DNA from: Chaetomium olivaceum
Taxonomy: Eukaryota; Ascomycota; Sordariomycetes; Sordariales; Chaetomiaceae
DNA length: 64,000 bases
NCBI GenBank assembly: GCA_039881045.1
Contig: JAYWVB010000032.1
Coordinates: 308,847 to 372,846, forward strand
Direction of reading: 5' to 3'
Shown here: piece after piece, positions 23,799 through 36,900 of the stretch
Position numbering within the stretch: the stretch's first letter is position 1
Layout: every line of letters begins with the position of its first letter
Notes under the pieces: generated by a model
What the model was told of the DNA's origin: nothing
Seen by the model: only the letters and a program-made list of their open reading frames with translations
Database searches by the model: none
Translations under genes and position numbers: made by a program

Positions 23799-25587
23799 CT
23801 ATTCTAACGCGGTACGAGCCAACTTGGTGACGGTTGTTCCATCTTGAAGGACACTGGTTACTTCCTCAAGCCGGTAGCTTAGTAGCCAGGGTAACAGTAT
23901 TGTCAATGATGCCCAGTAGACAACTCCAAACACAAGACTATTGTTCTAGTTAGACAACTTCTTGATATGTCAGTGGGTAAGCGGGAGGAGAGGTACTCAC
24001 ACGGACATGCCGACCAACGCATAGCTAACTCTGGATATATGGGAACTCCAGTCTTCCCCGTTGTACGGAATAAACGGAGCACACAGCAGAGCCGTGGATA
24101 AGAAGATGTTAAAACAAGCAGCCGGCAAAAATGCTCGGTACGGACGTTTGAGATCTGGGCGGGTCCAGCGTAGCCGGACTAATCCTAGTGAAACAAAGAG
24201 GGAGAAGAACTGCCCCGGGTAACCCTCCACTTCGAGAATGAATGAGTATATCTGTTTATAGGGGATGCATATAACAACAACAGAAGGGATGTAGTGTAAG
24301 ACTAGACCACCGAGCGGTGACCCAAAGGGGCGCGTGGATGATAAGAGCTCGCCAAAAGGGAGTAGACCTTGACGTGCGATTTCCTGGTTTAGGCGTGCCT
24401 ATATCGAGCTCGGTGTCAGCTTTGCTCATTGGAAATTAGGTGTGTGTCACGGGTAGGCATACCAAAGCGAATGTAACGACCATAACGTTGCCTGCTGCCG
24501 AGACAGCGATGGCTAGGGGAAGTAGAAGTCCTAAGGTTTCACCGAATACCCTCTCGAAAAATAATGCCCCGACCAACTCTCCACTTTCCTTGATCTCGTC
24601 TAGCGGAATGACTAGGAAGTAGGCCACGTTGATGAGTAGGTAAAGTAGACAGATTGTGATCAACGCCGTCGGAGCCGCAGACCGAAGCGTTCTCACGGGA
24701 TCGCGCACCTCGTTCAAGACATTGTTGACATTCTGCAGACCGGCGTAGCTGTAAAATACCTTGAATAGCGCTGTGCTGATGACGCCCCAGTTCCAGACGG
24801 AGCCTTCCCATAGACCATCCCAAGTTGAGGGAAAGGCGTGAGCATGAATCTCGCGGCTGATCAGGGCTGGTTCGCTCGCCGTGTATCGTGTTATGACAAC
24901 GGCGCCTGCGCAGACCGTCATAAAAATGACCAAGCCGATCTTGACCCAGCCCAACGCATTTTGTACCACAACGCCTGTTCGCATGGAGCATGCATGGAGG
25001 GCAGTGACGCCGGTCATGAGGCCGAGAGCCAGAACCCTGACTTGCACTGGGTGTTCAGCTGGCGCTTTGGCCAGGGCGAATAGGAGGTATTCGCCAAACA
25101 CGATGCAGTTGCTGGCGGTGAATCCGAGGACGATGGCGTGCACAGCAACGAGAGTGGATGCAAGAAAGCGTGGTCGGCGATAGGTGAATTCGAGGTAGAC
25201 CTTCTGGCCCCCAGAGCGTGGAAGCATGCAGCCGTATTCCAGCGCAACCATCAACCCGAACCAGCTGATAATGGCGCCAGCAACCCAGAGAAGCAAACTC
25301 AGGCCAATACTTCCGACAGAACTGACAATGGCGCCAGGGGTTGCGAAGATACCGCTTCCGATCACCCGAGAGATGATCAAGATGTATGCGCTGCTCCATC
25401 CCAAATTACGGCCAAGAACCGCCGTCTCCGGCACAACGTCGTCCTCGGGCGATCGATGTATGTCGGCTCGAGGATGGAGTGGCCTTTTTGGGGTGGAATC
25501 AGCGTTATAGTGAGGGCCTGACGTTTCTCTTGAACTTGATGTGTTGCCGAGCAGGGGAGTTTCCACATCCGGCTCGGTGGAATCCAT
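23799..25587 (-). CDS. LAT-family amino-acid permease, MUP1-like (methionine-type)
   Basis: Twelve-helix APC-superfamily plasma-membrane transporter, closest in style to the fungal high-affinity methionine permease Mup1. Exon 1 (25587 to about 24463) starts with a hydrophilic, Ser/Pro-rich cytosolic tail, then LGWSSAYILIISRVIGSGIF with the unwound Gly-Ser-Gly substrate motif of helix 1. Further helices follow through SYAGLQNVNNVLNEVRDP. A second exon begins with LARLNQEIARQGLLPFGELL. The third (from about 24240) gives GYPGQFFSLFVSLGLVRL and WTRPDLKRPYRAFLP, and a last short exon ends VFGVVYWASLTILLPWLL then a stop at 23799. Introns are short with GT-AG ends. No indel was found. Substrate assignment is by family resemblance only. 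Confidence 0.86.
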
Positions 25588-26452
25588 AGTTGCTATTGAA
25601 GTGGACTGCCCAGATCGGAGCGAATGGTTTGAAGAACAAAAAAGAACGGTACAATTGAGGATTTGCCGTTGTTTACAGTCCCTAGACTAATGATAGTAGG
25701 AGGGCCAGACAGAGTAGCGGAAACCACAACTATTACTAACTATACCTCGTAGTTTCGGGGCTTTGACGAGAGCTGTTCCATAATCAAAAAACGGGATGAT
25801 TTGTCAGATCAGGCGTAAGGAACGCAGGACCGGAGTATTCGGGAGATATTGTGAAACGCAAAGACCGTGGTTCGTGTCGCGTGTATAAGACGCGAGATGG
25901 CGTGCTTAAGACTGCGACCAAGCACCTGGCCTGTCCCACATCTACCCCTGAAGTCAGCGTATGACGTCTTTGAGCAAGAAGACAAAGTCCAGCATTATGA
26001 CCCTTATATCTTGAGAAATGACGGTAACAAGGAGGATTGCAGTCTAATACTCTCACGAGCCCGGTTAGCACGGTGGAGAGATTCTATAACACGAGTGGTA
26101 GGTGTATGTATTGTGTGGGAGGCATTCCTAATGATAAACAATAGACGGTGTGGTAACTTTCTGCTTGAGTTACCGTGGACGTGCCTGGCAGTGTTGTTCA
26201 AGATATCGAGCCCATTCTTGGAAACGGTCTATAAAACGCTTTGGCTAGGTACCCATGCTCAAGCATGAACCCCTGAACGTTTAGCAAAGGGCACTGCAAT
26301 ATTGTATAGTACGGTGCCATTTTCAGCACAGCCTCGGAAGTGATTTACAGTCAGATCAAGTTCAACGTGTGTCGTGAATCACTACATGTATCTGAGCACC
26401 AGCTCCCCTCATTCACATGTCCTTGAACATAAGGGTTCCAATGTCCTTGTCC
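25588..26452. other. Intergenic region between two permease genes
   Basis: About 865 bp: promoter of the MUP1-like gene and 3' flank of the YAT permease. I see no reading frame or RNA gene worth calling. Confidence 0.5.
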
Positions 26453-28335
26453 TCAATCCCATATCCAGCTTATAGCTTTTACCCAACCCCTCTCCTTGTC
26501 TGGGATTTGCTCTGGGTAGTACTCGTCTGCTCGCGCAAGCGCATCTTCAAGCGGTATCTCGTCTAGAGAAACAATCTTCGTTTTCCGGAAAAGTTTCCAA
26601 AACACATAGGCTGTAAGCACAATGGGAATATCCCTGCGTCGGTGGCGTTAGAAACGATACACCGCCAAACGAGAGTACCGTGAAGGCAGGACTTACAAGT
26701 ACGACGAGACAAACTGGGCAGGGTCCCAGTTGCCTGTGGTGAAAACGGTGAATCCGCCGGTTAGAAGAATGAGGATGCACATGAATAGTCCGGCCGGCGA
26801 GGAATATTCTGCAGTAAGTTAGCTAGTAGCCCTACTGGATAAAGCACAGAAAACTTGCTTGTCCACCAGTTATGCCAGGGCAGCCTATTCGCATCGATGC
26901 CTTGTGTCTTCAAAGCCTGCATCAAGCGGATGTGATTGAGCAGGATCGACGACCATGAAACCAGGACTCCCGCAGCTGTTAGCGAGACCAACCACCAAAA
27001 AACGGTAATGGCGGCCTCGGATAAGCTCATGAAGCTGAGAAACATGAAGGCCGCGAACAGCAGTACGCACATGTGGGGTGCGCCCCACGGCGTCGTTCTC
27101 AGAAAGATGCTGGGCGCCTGTCCTTTAACTGCCAACCCATACAGCACTCGAGTGCCTGCGAGTAGTGCTTGGTTTGATGCCGACCAGGCCGAGGTAATTA
27201 CGACGGCGTTGACAACAGAGGGGATGGCAGATATGCCCGCCTGCGAGGCAGCAATGACGAACGGGCTTTGGGCGACACTGCTGCCGGAACCGTCCAGACG
27301 CTTGTCGTTGCTCGGGACGAGCATGCCAACCACGAGAACAGCCAACATGTAGAAGATGATGATGCGCGCAAAGACACGTTTGCAGGCGCGTGGGATGGCC
27401 TCGCGCGGGTTTTGTGTCTCGGCAGCCGCCATAGCCAGCGATTCGACTCCAGCGAACGAAAACACGGCGCCGGTCATGACAGCCCAGAATCCCAGAAACC
27501 TCCCCCAATCACCAGTGGCAATGTGTTCAACAAACGGGCCTGGATCTCGCCAATATCTGAATCCGATCCGCTCGGTTCCAGGAATGCCCCCAAGATTAAT
27601 AACCAGCCCCAGCACGATCAAGAACACCACCAGCAAAATCTTGAGCAGAGCAAACACAAACTCCACCTCCCCGAACACCCTCACAAACGCCAACCCCACC
27701 CCGATTGTCAACACCATGAACACCACGATGATCCATGCCGCGCTCACCTCCTCCCACCAGAACCGCACCAACACGACCACGGCTGTCGCCTCGCTCGGGA
27801 TGCTCAGCAGGTTCCCGTACACCAAATTCCAACCAATCGCGAATCCCCACGCGGGGTCAACCAGGGCCTCGGCGTGGCGCACAAATGAGCCCGTGACAGG
27901 CATCAGGGCGGCGACCTCGCCCAGGGCGAATTGGACGGCACAGACGACGAAGCCGACAACGGCATAGCCAAGCAGCGCGCCGAGCGGGCCGCCGCGCTGC
28001 ACAGCGCCGCCAAGGCCGAGGAATAGGCCCGTGCCAATGGAGCCGGCGATGCCGAGCATGGAAAGGTGACGCTGGGCAAGGCCGCGGCGGAGGTGCGTTG
28101 CCTCGACGGTAGTGGGGGCGATGTCATCGTGTTCGGCTTGCGCATCATTGAGGTGGGGGCACGCGTGATGAGAAGTCGGGTTGATGGTAGTGTAGTTTAG
28201 GGTAGGGCCGGTTTTAAGGTGTGTTGATGGGGTAGATAATAGTGAGGCGGCTGCCGCTTCGATGTCAGAGTCCGGGTTGGTCCGCGTGGCGCCAGCGCCG
28301 GGCCCGCAAGCGTTGACACTTTTGGAGGGGACCAT
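26453..28335 (-). CDS. YAT-type amino-acid permease (AAP family)
   Basis: Plasma-membrane amino-acid/proton symporter of the yeast amino-acid transporter group. The long first exon has a Ser/Thr-rich N-tail, then LRRGLAQRHLSMLGIAGSIG with the family GSIGTGLFLGLG motif in helix 1, and successive helices through AGVESLAMAAAETQNPREAI, the diagnostic AETxNPRxxIP block. The exon ends at HNWWTS; a short intron leads to SSPAGLFMCILILLTGGF, and a second one to DIPIVLTAYVFWKLF, finishing at 26453. No ATG lies at the head of the open frame (28398 is a TTG), so the first in-frame ATG at 28335 (MVPSKSVNACG) is taken; an upstream exon is possible. About 600 residues, normal. No frameshift seen. Confidence 0.85.
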
Positions 28336-28398
28336 CTCTGTCGGGTTGAAGGAACTGGATTCCCCGTTAGAGCTCAATCCGTCTCGATAAGCGGACAA

Positions 28399-28850
28399 CG
28401 GGGATGGGATGGATGAGGATGTGCTGGGAATTATTTTCAGCGTTGGCGCAGATCACAAAACAAAACAAAACAAAAGCCCGTTGACGCAATAGAAAGTCTG
28501 AATTTCGTGCAGGTTAAGAGACCCACTTTAGCCATTTGAAGCAGCTGCGAAGTGCGACCGGCACTGGCTGACGGTCAAGGTTCCCGATCTTCAAACATTT
28601 TTATTCGCTGTCAAGAGTAGACTTGACCAAATCGAGAATGGGCGTGGCCGAGATAAGAAGGTAATCAAGGTATCTGGAAAAGCTAATGGTCCTCACAGTT
28701 ACAAGAGGGACCGTGCCGCTGCGCGGCACGCCAAAGGAAGCCTGGAGGAACATGCTGGTGCAGGTAGCCCCCATAGCGGTATCAGAATTCCTTCGTGCGA
28801 TTGATATTAGGGCAAGGGCAATTGTCTATTTGATCAAATCAAGGTCGGGT
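28399..28850. other. Intergenic region
   Basis: About 450 bp upstream of the YAT permease. Contains a run of AAAAC repeats near 28455-28475. No gene seen. Confidence 0.45.
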
Positions 28851-30484
28851 TTAGTCATACAGCCGCGCCTTCTTCCTTCCTGCTGTGGATCTCTTGCTTC
28901 TGACCGGTTCGGGAGAGCTTGCTTCCTTCCTCTTCTTTGTTGAGGTACTGCTACTCGAAGCGAGTTGAGCGTCCAACAATTCCTCTGTGTCCGAACCATC
29001 GTTCGAGCCATCGCCATCTAGATCAACAGTTAGGTGAGCCGTGGGTCTGGAAGGCGGCGATACATACCTGAAGATGGAACTGTGAACACCGGGGCAGGGT
29101 CGGCCGTGATTGAATCCACCGGTGCTCCAGGGCTGGCTGCTAGTTCGGTCGTTTCGCGTGCTGCGGCGGTCTTTGAGGCACGGTTTGGTGACGAGAATGG
29201 GTTTCTGCTTGCGACTCCTCCGGGGCCAGCTGGGCGTGGTGTCGTAGGTGACTTGTCGACAAGGTTCGATGATTTTGACGTGGGTGTATTGTTGGTAGAC
29301 AAGGAATTCTGCCGAATGAATTCCCAGTTGTCGGGAAGGATTACCAGGATTCGAACGCTGGAATCGACTGGCTGAGGCCCTCGGATTAGGTCGCGGTCTA
29401 GGACCCCCAGGAGTCGGCCACTGCATGCGATCCACGAGCCTTTAGGAAAGGGGTTTGCGGCGGTCCGCATCCATCCGGCCAGTGACTTCCAGGGTTGCTG
29501 CTCGACGGGGAAGAGAACAAGGACGTGGCATATGTGTATACCCTTCCGAGGCGGGCGGTCGTTCTCTGGTTGCAAGTAAGACCCGAGTTTGACGAACACC
29601 GAAGTCTTGATCCGCGGCTCTGGCCAGACTCCGTCCTTAATGTGGAAGGTATCTAGGTCGACAGGGCCGGCGAAAGATACATGTGCTGAAGTGGTTGGCC
29701 AGGGAGCTGTCTCGTCAGGACCACCGAGCTGGCGGGGGATGACACTTGGAAGTGTTAGCAGCTAGTCTAGGTTCTGCTTCAGTGCAAAATAATAGGGCGT
29801 ACGGAGTCAAGCCGTCATCGCGCGGCAGTGCCAGTGCCACCTGTACAGACTGTGATTCGTCTGTTTCCCACCCGCTGAGTCCTACGCCTTGGAAGGTGAG
29901 CTTGTTTGGGAAAAGTCGGGCGACGATACTGAACCACTTCCCTTCCCAGTCCTCTTCCAGCGTTGCTATTCTCGCTTCGGTGTTGAACATGGAGAGTATC
30001 AACGGAAGCCCCGAGCTTTCTTCGTCTCTAGTACTCAGGAGGCGCGGGTACAGCTCCTGGATAAAAGCGGGTTGGATGAATGATAGGAAAGTTCCGGCCT
30101 TGAAGTTTCCTGCACTCGTGTACCGGGAGCCAGATGGGAGAATGTCGCACTGGGCCAAGTCGGAGTGGTAAGTGACGATGAGATCCGAACCGATTGTCCC
30201 TTGGTCGCGCTTGTTTGGCCGTGGGGGGATCGGGTAGACGGCAGAGACGGAAGAAGCCATGGCGGCGTTAGTAGCGTTCCAGCTTCTACCAATAAAGAAT
30301 TGAGTTCTAGGAGAAAGGCTGAGGGACAAAGAATGTTGAATGCTGTTCCTTGAAGAATAAATGCTGAACTCACCGTGGGGAAGTCAACTACTGCTTTTAG
30401 CAACGATCTGACCTTATCTTCCACGTAACGCGCCGCGACACCAAGCTGGGTTCTGAAACGCAACCTAGCAAGCCATATCGTCAT
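28851..30484 (-). CDS. Unrecognised protein, multi-exon
   Basis: I do not recognise a family. A likely first exon starts at 30484 (MTIWLARLRFRTQLGVAARY). The main part has ASSVSAVYPIPPRPNKRD, YHSDLAQCDILPSGSRYTSA and an acidic/aromatic core (about 30260-29765). After another intron the frame continues with HVSFAGPVDLDTFHIKDG, PWKSLAGWMRTAANPFPKG and GSWIACSGRLLGVLDRDLI, a segment that resembles fungal hypothetical proteins with a ubiquitous single copy. The C-terminus is Ser/Pro-rich with basic tracts (KKRKEASSPEPVRSKRS), a plausible nuclear localisation signal. It ends at 28851. The exon 1 to exon 2 junction is not in phase as written, so the N-terminus is uncertain. Confidence 0.55.
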
Positions 30485-30903
30485 ATCAGGTATCGAATCG
30501 GCAGACTTGGTAAGGATTCTCGCTCGAGAGGTGATGACACAGACGGAGTGCGTTCGGGAATATCTTCACAAACACGATAGGTTTGGTTCCGATGGCGGAG
30601 ACGCAACGATCCGTAGGTCTTTGCTTATGTGACACTAACAACAGAGTCTGATGCTGTTTCAAGAATCAATCTGGAGGCTGTGATCCTGCTTGACGTGCAT
30701 TGGGAAGAGGGTTCTTTCGAGCGGCCTATCGCATACGTCTTGGGGGTTATGTGGTAGGGCCCCAACCATGTCTGTGGCTGCAAAAAGAGCGGTGTTATGC
30801 AGTGTGTAGAGCGGTGAACCGAGTGTTGAGCCGCGAGCGACGGGTCTATATTTCTAGAGCAATACAGTTACCTTATCACCAAGCTTGTTGTTGCTACTTC
30901 GAC

Positions 30904-33900
30904 ATGTCTGAATCGAATGACGGGCGTCTTTTGCCGCCCACCCCGTTGCAGACACAGTCCCAGAGGGAGTGGATAGACGCGGGAAATTCAGGCCATGAAC
31001 GTATTGTATTCGGTCCGGTGATGGCGAGGAGGAGCGGAAACCAGGTGCACCAGACCTACACAGACCTTCGTTTTGTGCCATTCCAGCCGCAAGAAGAGCG
31101 CCGCAGTCAGCACCAGTGGACGTTGACACGGCCACCAGATGACGAGAGCCGCGCCATGCGGGAAGCCTTGCGATTGCGGTTGGCAGAACAAAGGCGGCAG
31201 GAGCAGGAGGCCACGAGGCAACGGGAGGAAATAGCAGAGGGGCAGTTGGCAGAACAAAGGCGGCAGGAGTGGGAGTCCAGGAGGCAACGGGAGGAAATAG
31301 CAGAGGGGCTGTTGGCAGAACAAAGGCGACAGGAGTGGGAGTCCAGGAGGCAACGGGAGGAAATAGCAGAGGGGCTGTTGGCAGAACAAATGCGACGCGA
31401 GCGGGAGGTTACACAGCAGCAGCGAGAGACGATAAGATGGATGAAAGAGGAAGACCGCCGCCGCCAGCACGAAGAGAGGTGCCTGCGGCAGGAAGAAGGC
31501 CGGCATCGGCGGGAAGAGGAGAGGAGACGACGGCTGGAAGAGGAACGACAACGTCATCCGCAAGCCGAAGAGATACGACAATGGCTGGAGAGAGAGCGGA
31601 AGAAGCGAGAGGAGGTGGCGCGACGTCGAGAAGAGCTAGCAGAGCATGCGAGCCGGGGCCGTCAACGAGCTCGAAGGGCGAGCCAGGAAGCCGATTCGTC
31701 ATCTCCGCAGTACGTAATAGTATCTTCCTAAACTTCAGGTCTGCCTGTGCCGTTGGGTGACTAACAATAAATAATCAGGAGACGGCGTCGGCCGAGGCAA
31801 GAAGAGCCTTCCCCGGACCCAGCGGGCGGACAGCCAACCCATCTTGACCGGTCGTCCGTGGAGATGATTGCGCAGCAAAGAGAGGCACTAGATCGACTGG
31901 TCCAGGAGAGGGAGAGATCCTTCCAAGAAAAACAAGCGGCCTCGGTTCGCCGTGACTGGTGCAACCCTATTCCGAGGGAACGTAAAGTCGACACGGTCCA
32001 AGCCTTCCTAAAGGCGTTCCACGACGAGAGCACCATGGAGATAGCAACGTGCTCGGTTTGCTATATAAAGAAGAAGCCAAGAGATCTTGGCCATGTCCAC
32101 TGGAAAAGAGCGATTCCCGCGGACATTCAACCAGCAATGACGAATCTCCTAGCATGCCAGATATGCTTTCCGGAGCGAGATGGCGACGATGTTGTGCCGA
32201 TCTGCTTCGCCTGTCAAGCCGCCTTCGATCGACACCGGGTTCCGGGCGTCTGCATGGGTAGTACGATGGATATCGGCTGTGAGCACCGATACCCAAAGGA
32301 GCTCCGAGATCTCACCCCATTAGAGGAGAAGCTCATCTCCCTCAATACGGCCTACGGGTTCATCACCAAGTTTAACGTCCAGCGCGGACAGCAGACCGGT
32401 CCGACATATCGGAAGCACATTGTGGGCCATATCTCGGTCTTCCCCAACGATGTAGAGTCTTTGGTTGCGACTATATTGCCGCATCCACTTATCTCGTCGT
32501 TGGACCAGGTGCATGTGATCTGGACCGGCTTAGAGCGGCCGAAGCCGGTGGACGTGAGCAAACTGTTGAGTGTCCGACCCGGCGCCCTTCTCACAGCGCT
32601 GCATTGGCTGCGGGCAAATAACCCTCTTTATGCGGACATTGTAATCAACGAGGAGGAGATGGACAGTTGGTCCTTTGAGAATGGTAGCCAGGTGCCGTCT
32701 CTGGCGTACCAACGAATGGTGAGAGAGCAAGAGACTGCAGAGGAAGCCATCCGGACAGCACAGATCGTGCCGCCGACCGATCGAGGACAGGATCTCCCGG
32801 TCGAGCCATCGACGGTTGAGGATATTGCGACGGAATTAGCAGATAGATCCAAGCACAGTCCTATTCCGACCGAGCCCACGCGTAGCGCATCCACCGCCAG
32901 CTTGGAGGAGGCGACGGCTGAAGAAACGGAGGAGCCGGTGTTTGAGCTACGGTCTTCGGCCATGTTTCCGATCGATGACCAGGCCGCCTTCGAAGAGCAG
33001 GACAAGCTAGACTTTATCAGTCTGGCGCTACAAGCAGAGCGCGAGTCTGACGACCGCTATGAGGCCGGTGCCGGCGACGCACCGTCTATGCAGGTCTATG
33101 GATCCTCGGAACGGCCGTTCATCCGGGTATCGCGGGGTAGTGAGTTCGCCGACGCGTTCTCTCCCGACTATTTCCCCAAGACATTCCCTTGTTGCTTTCC
33201 ATACGGGCGTGGCGGACCACGGGTGGCGGACCGCAACGAAGAGGGAGGCTCAGCAAATCCGCTATTGCGAGATATGACGCTAGAATCGTGGGCCAAGGTT
33301 GTTCTGCAGAGACACGGTGGGCATTTTGGCCAGCACCCTATGTTTGGGTTTCTCATCTTCAACATTCTTGTAAAGTCCCGGAATCGACGAATCGGCCAGG
33401 GGCGCTTGAAGCGGTCGGCTTTCCGACGCATCGAGGGAATCCATCGAAGGTTGACACCCCAGCGGTTGAGGGAGGCGCAAAAGGAGATGTCCGAGACGGG
33501 AAAGACGACGGACGGAGACGTCCTTGCACTTATGAAGGAGCTTTCTCTATACGGTAGCCGACATCCATTATCAAACGAGAGCCGCCTGTCGATGCGGAAG
33601 AAGATCTGGTCCATGATCGTGGCGTTCGGCCTCACGGCTATCTGGTTTACGCTCAACCCAAACGACATCAACAATCCGGTAAAGCTGAAGCTCGCAGCGC
33701 ACAGGGGACGGGATGGCGAGGCCGCCAGAGCCTTTCTCAGCGCACTGTCCACGACGCTGCAGGCGACGACCCTCTCGGTCCACGATCCTCTGAGCTCGAC
33801 TCTTTTCTTCTTCCGTGAGATCTCCCTATTTTTTGAGCACTACGTTCGCGTCGGACGGCCATCCATCTATGGGAACGTGAGTCATTATTACGCCACCATA

Positions 33901-36900
33901 GAGACCAACGACCGCGGGGCCCTCCACCTGCACGGCCTGCTGTGGCTGGACGGGAACCTGGATCTGGCAAATCTCGTCCGCGATATGGCCAACCCCGACG
34001 AAGGGGTATACCGGTCCAAGGTGAAGAGCTTCGTGGATGACGTATTCACCGCGACCCTGGACGAGGCCCTGGCGAAAGAGGCAACGGAGAGTGGCAAAAA
34101 GACCACCGTGGTAGAGCCCGAGTTGATTCACGACGCGGAGTGGCTATCGGGGAGGTTTGAGCGTGAAGCCAACTTCGTCGCGTCTCGCTGCCAAGTCCAT
34201 CACCATACCGCTACGTGTGTGAAGTACTCGATCAAGGAAGTTCTCAAGTCGGGTGCGGAGAAATGCAAAGCGCAGCTATGTCGGTTCCGGGCTCCGTGGA
34301 AACTCGTGCCGGAGACTAGTTTTACGGAAGACGGCCTGCTCGAGGTGAAACGGGATCATCAGATGGTCAATCAGTACAACCAGAGCATGGCCGTAGGTCT
34401 TCGGCATAATACTGACATATCACCAGTCATTACGCGGAAGAAGGGGCTGGCGCTCGTCCATTACATTTGCAACTACGCCTCGAAGCTCAACGCTCCGATG
34501 TGGATGCGACTCGCTCATGCAGAGGAGCTGCTGGAGTTGGCCTACAGCAGCAAGGAGAGCCAGACGGCTCGGCTGCGCCGTCGGCGATGGGAGAAGCCAC
34601 CAAATCGTTCCTCCTACGAGTCGCAAATCGAATCCACACGAGCAGAGAGCTCTCACATCCCGAAGTGCTTGGCTATCTGCTCGGCTTCGAGACCGACTTC
34701 ACGAACGTCACTGCTTGGAGCTGGATACATCTGAATTCCTTGTACTGGGCCTGTGCTAGACAGTGGCCGGGTCTGCGAGAAGCATTGGCGAACCTTGGTG
34801 AAGAGCCGTACCCAAACAATGTCTACTTCGGAGAAAGCGGCTTCAAGCTCTCTTATTTGGAAGCGTACAAGCACCGCGGGCCGATCCTCGAGCACCTCTG
34901 TTTCTATGACTACGTGTCCTTTGTGGTCCTGAAAAAGGAGCATTGTCACCGGCGAGACCCGACCTCGGTTCCTTTTCCACCATCGGAAACAGTCTGCAAA
35001 GGATGGATTCAATGCCTCCGAACTCCCAAGGAGACAGCAGTACCCGTTTTTCATGGCCGCCTCACAGACGAGTTCGAAGAGCAGGACGAGAAATTTGTAA
35101 GGAGGTAGGTAGCAGGGTCCTCTTGGCGTAAAAGAAAAGGGCTTACAAGTCACATACAGAAACGCAGTCCTGCACCTCGCCCTCTTCGTTCCATGGGAAA
35201 GGTTTCAGGCTGAGCCAGCGGACGATATACCAGGACTTTGGCAATCGCTCGAGGGGCAGCTGGGCGCCCGAATCCGCTCACACGTCCAGAATATCGCTCT
35301 GCTACGCGTCTCGGCGGACGATGCCCGTGCTGACCGAAAGATGCAAGGGCTAGAACAGGAAAACGAAGACGTCGTCGACGGGTTTGACTTTGAGGACCGG
35401 GAGGGGGACGATGACGGCGTCGGACTGGATGGTGGGGGCATCGATCCACAGGCCCACTACGAAGCCTTCTTGGATGTCCTTTCAGCGGTTCGAGGTAGCG
35501 AGATCAAAGATATGACAGCGACTTCGGCGCTGAGGCGCTTGGACGAAGAGGCGAGGGCAGTTGACCCAAGCCAGGACGAAACATGCTGCCCAGCGTGGTC
35601 GCCATTTCTATACCATGCTACAGGACCTCCAAGACTCGCCTTTCCGCGGCATGGGATTGCCCAGCCGCGAGGAGATCGACGCGGTATTGAAGGTCCAGAA
35701 GAAAGAGGACAGCAGCGTCACGGCGAAGATCCAGGGCAGGCAAACGAATCCGTCTTCTGCGCATGCTGGCGAGCCACACGGGAGCCCACGGTTGCCCGTT
35801 CACGGATGCGAAAGATCTCCAGAAGGGGTCGGCCCGGGTGGACAGATGCGGCTCGAGCTCGGACGTTATGCAACATACGTCGATGTGGCGCTGGGGCTCA
35901 CAAGGCACTGGACCCTGAACAAGCTCCAGTCGATGGCAGTCTTACTACCAGCGGCGTTTCTTGACGAGCGCGGCACACGGCTGCAGGAAGAAGGGGGTCG
36001 GCAGCATTTCCAATACATCGGCGGCGAGGGCGGCACCGGCAAATCTCGCGTCATACACGCCATCAAGGACATGTTCCGGCTGAAGGACGGTCTCCACACG
36101 CTGCTCCTGACGGGCGCCAGCGGTAATGCGGCCGCGCTTATCGGCGGAGTGACGCTGCACTCGGCGGCAAATATTGCGTTTGAGGGCAGGGCCGCGACAG
36201 CCAAGAACATCTCGGAAGAAGAGAAGCTGCGGTGGAAAAACATGATCATGCTGGTTATCGACGAGATCAGCCAGGTGGGCGGTCTCACGCTCGCGGCGGT
36301 GGACAGCCGCCTGAAGCAGTACAGAGACGACCAGCATCGACCGTTCGGCGGGATCCCGATGGTCATGTTCTTTGGTGATTTCTTCCAGTTCGACCCCGTC
36401 CTGCAGACCAGCCTCCTCTTGCCAACGCCTAAGGACCCCGGTGGACAGAGACCGGACAGCTCGGCAAAGCACCTAGCAGCGCATAAGCTGTTCCTCCAGT
36501 TCGCGAACGTCGTCATCCTCCGCGAACAGGTCCGCGCAGCCGGCTGTCCAAGGCTGCGGGGCTTCCTCCGGCGCCTGCGCAGTGGGGAGCAGACAGAGCT
36601 GGACTTCCAGCGGCTGCCAACGCCTCTATACACCGTCGTGCAAGTACTCCTTCGTAGATGGCCTGAGAGCCATCACGCCTCTGAACCAAGACCGGTGGGA
36701 CCTGAACATGGCGGCCGTCGTCCAGTGGGCTCGTGCCCACGGCAAGCACATCTCAGTCTTTGCGGCCAAGCACGATACTGAGTCGGGGAAGCGATTGAGT
36801 GCGGGGACCTATGCCACGTGCTCCGCTACGGAGACGACTCGCAGCTGCCGACCCCCGGCCTCTTCTTCTACGCGCAAGGCATGCCGGTGGTGGTGACTCG

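Noticed and set aside
28335..28398. Start of the YAT permease at 28398
   Set aside because: The codon is TTG; the first in-frame ATG is 28335.
29335..29365. GTTCGAATCC on the minus strand, tRNA-like
   Set aside because: It lies inside a coding frame (RILVILPDNWEF region) and has no cloverleaf partner arms.
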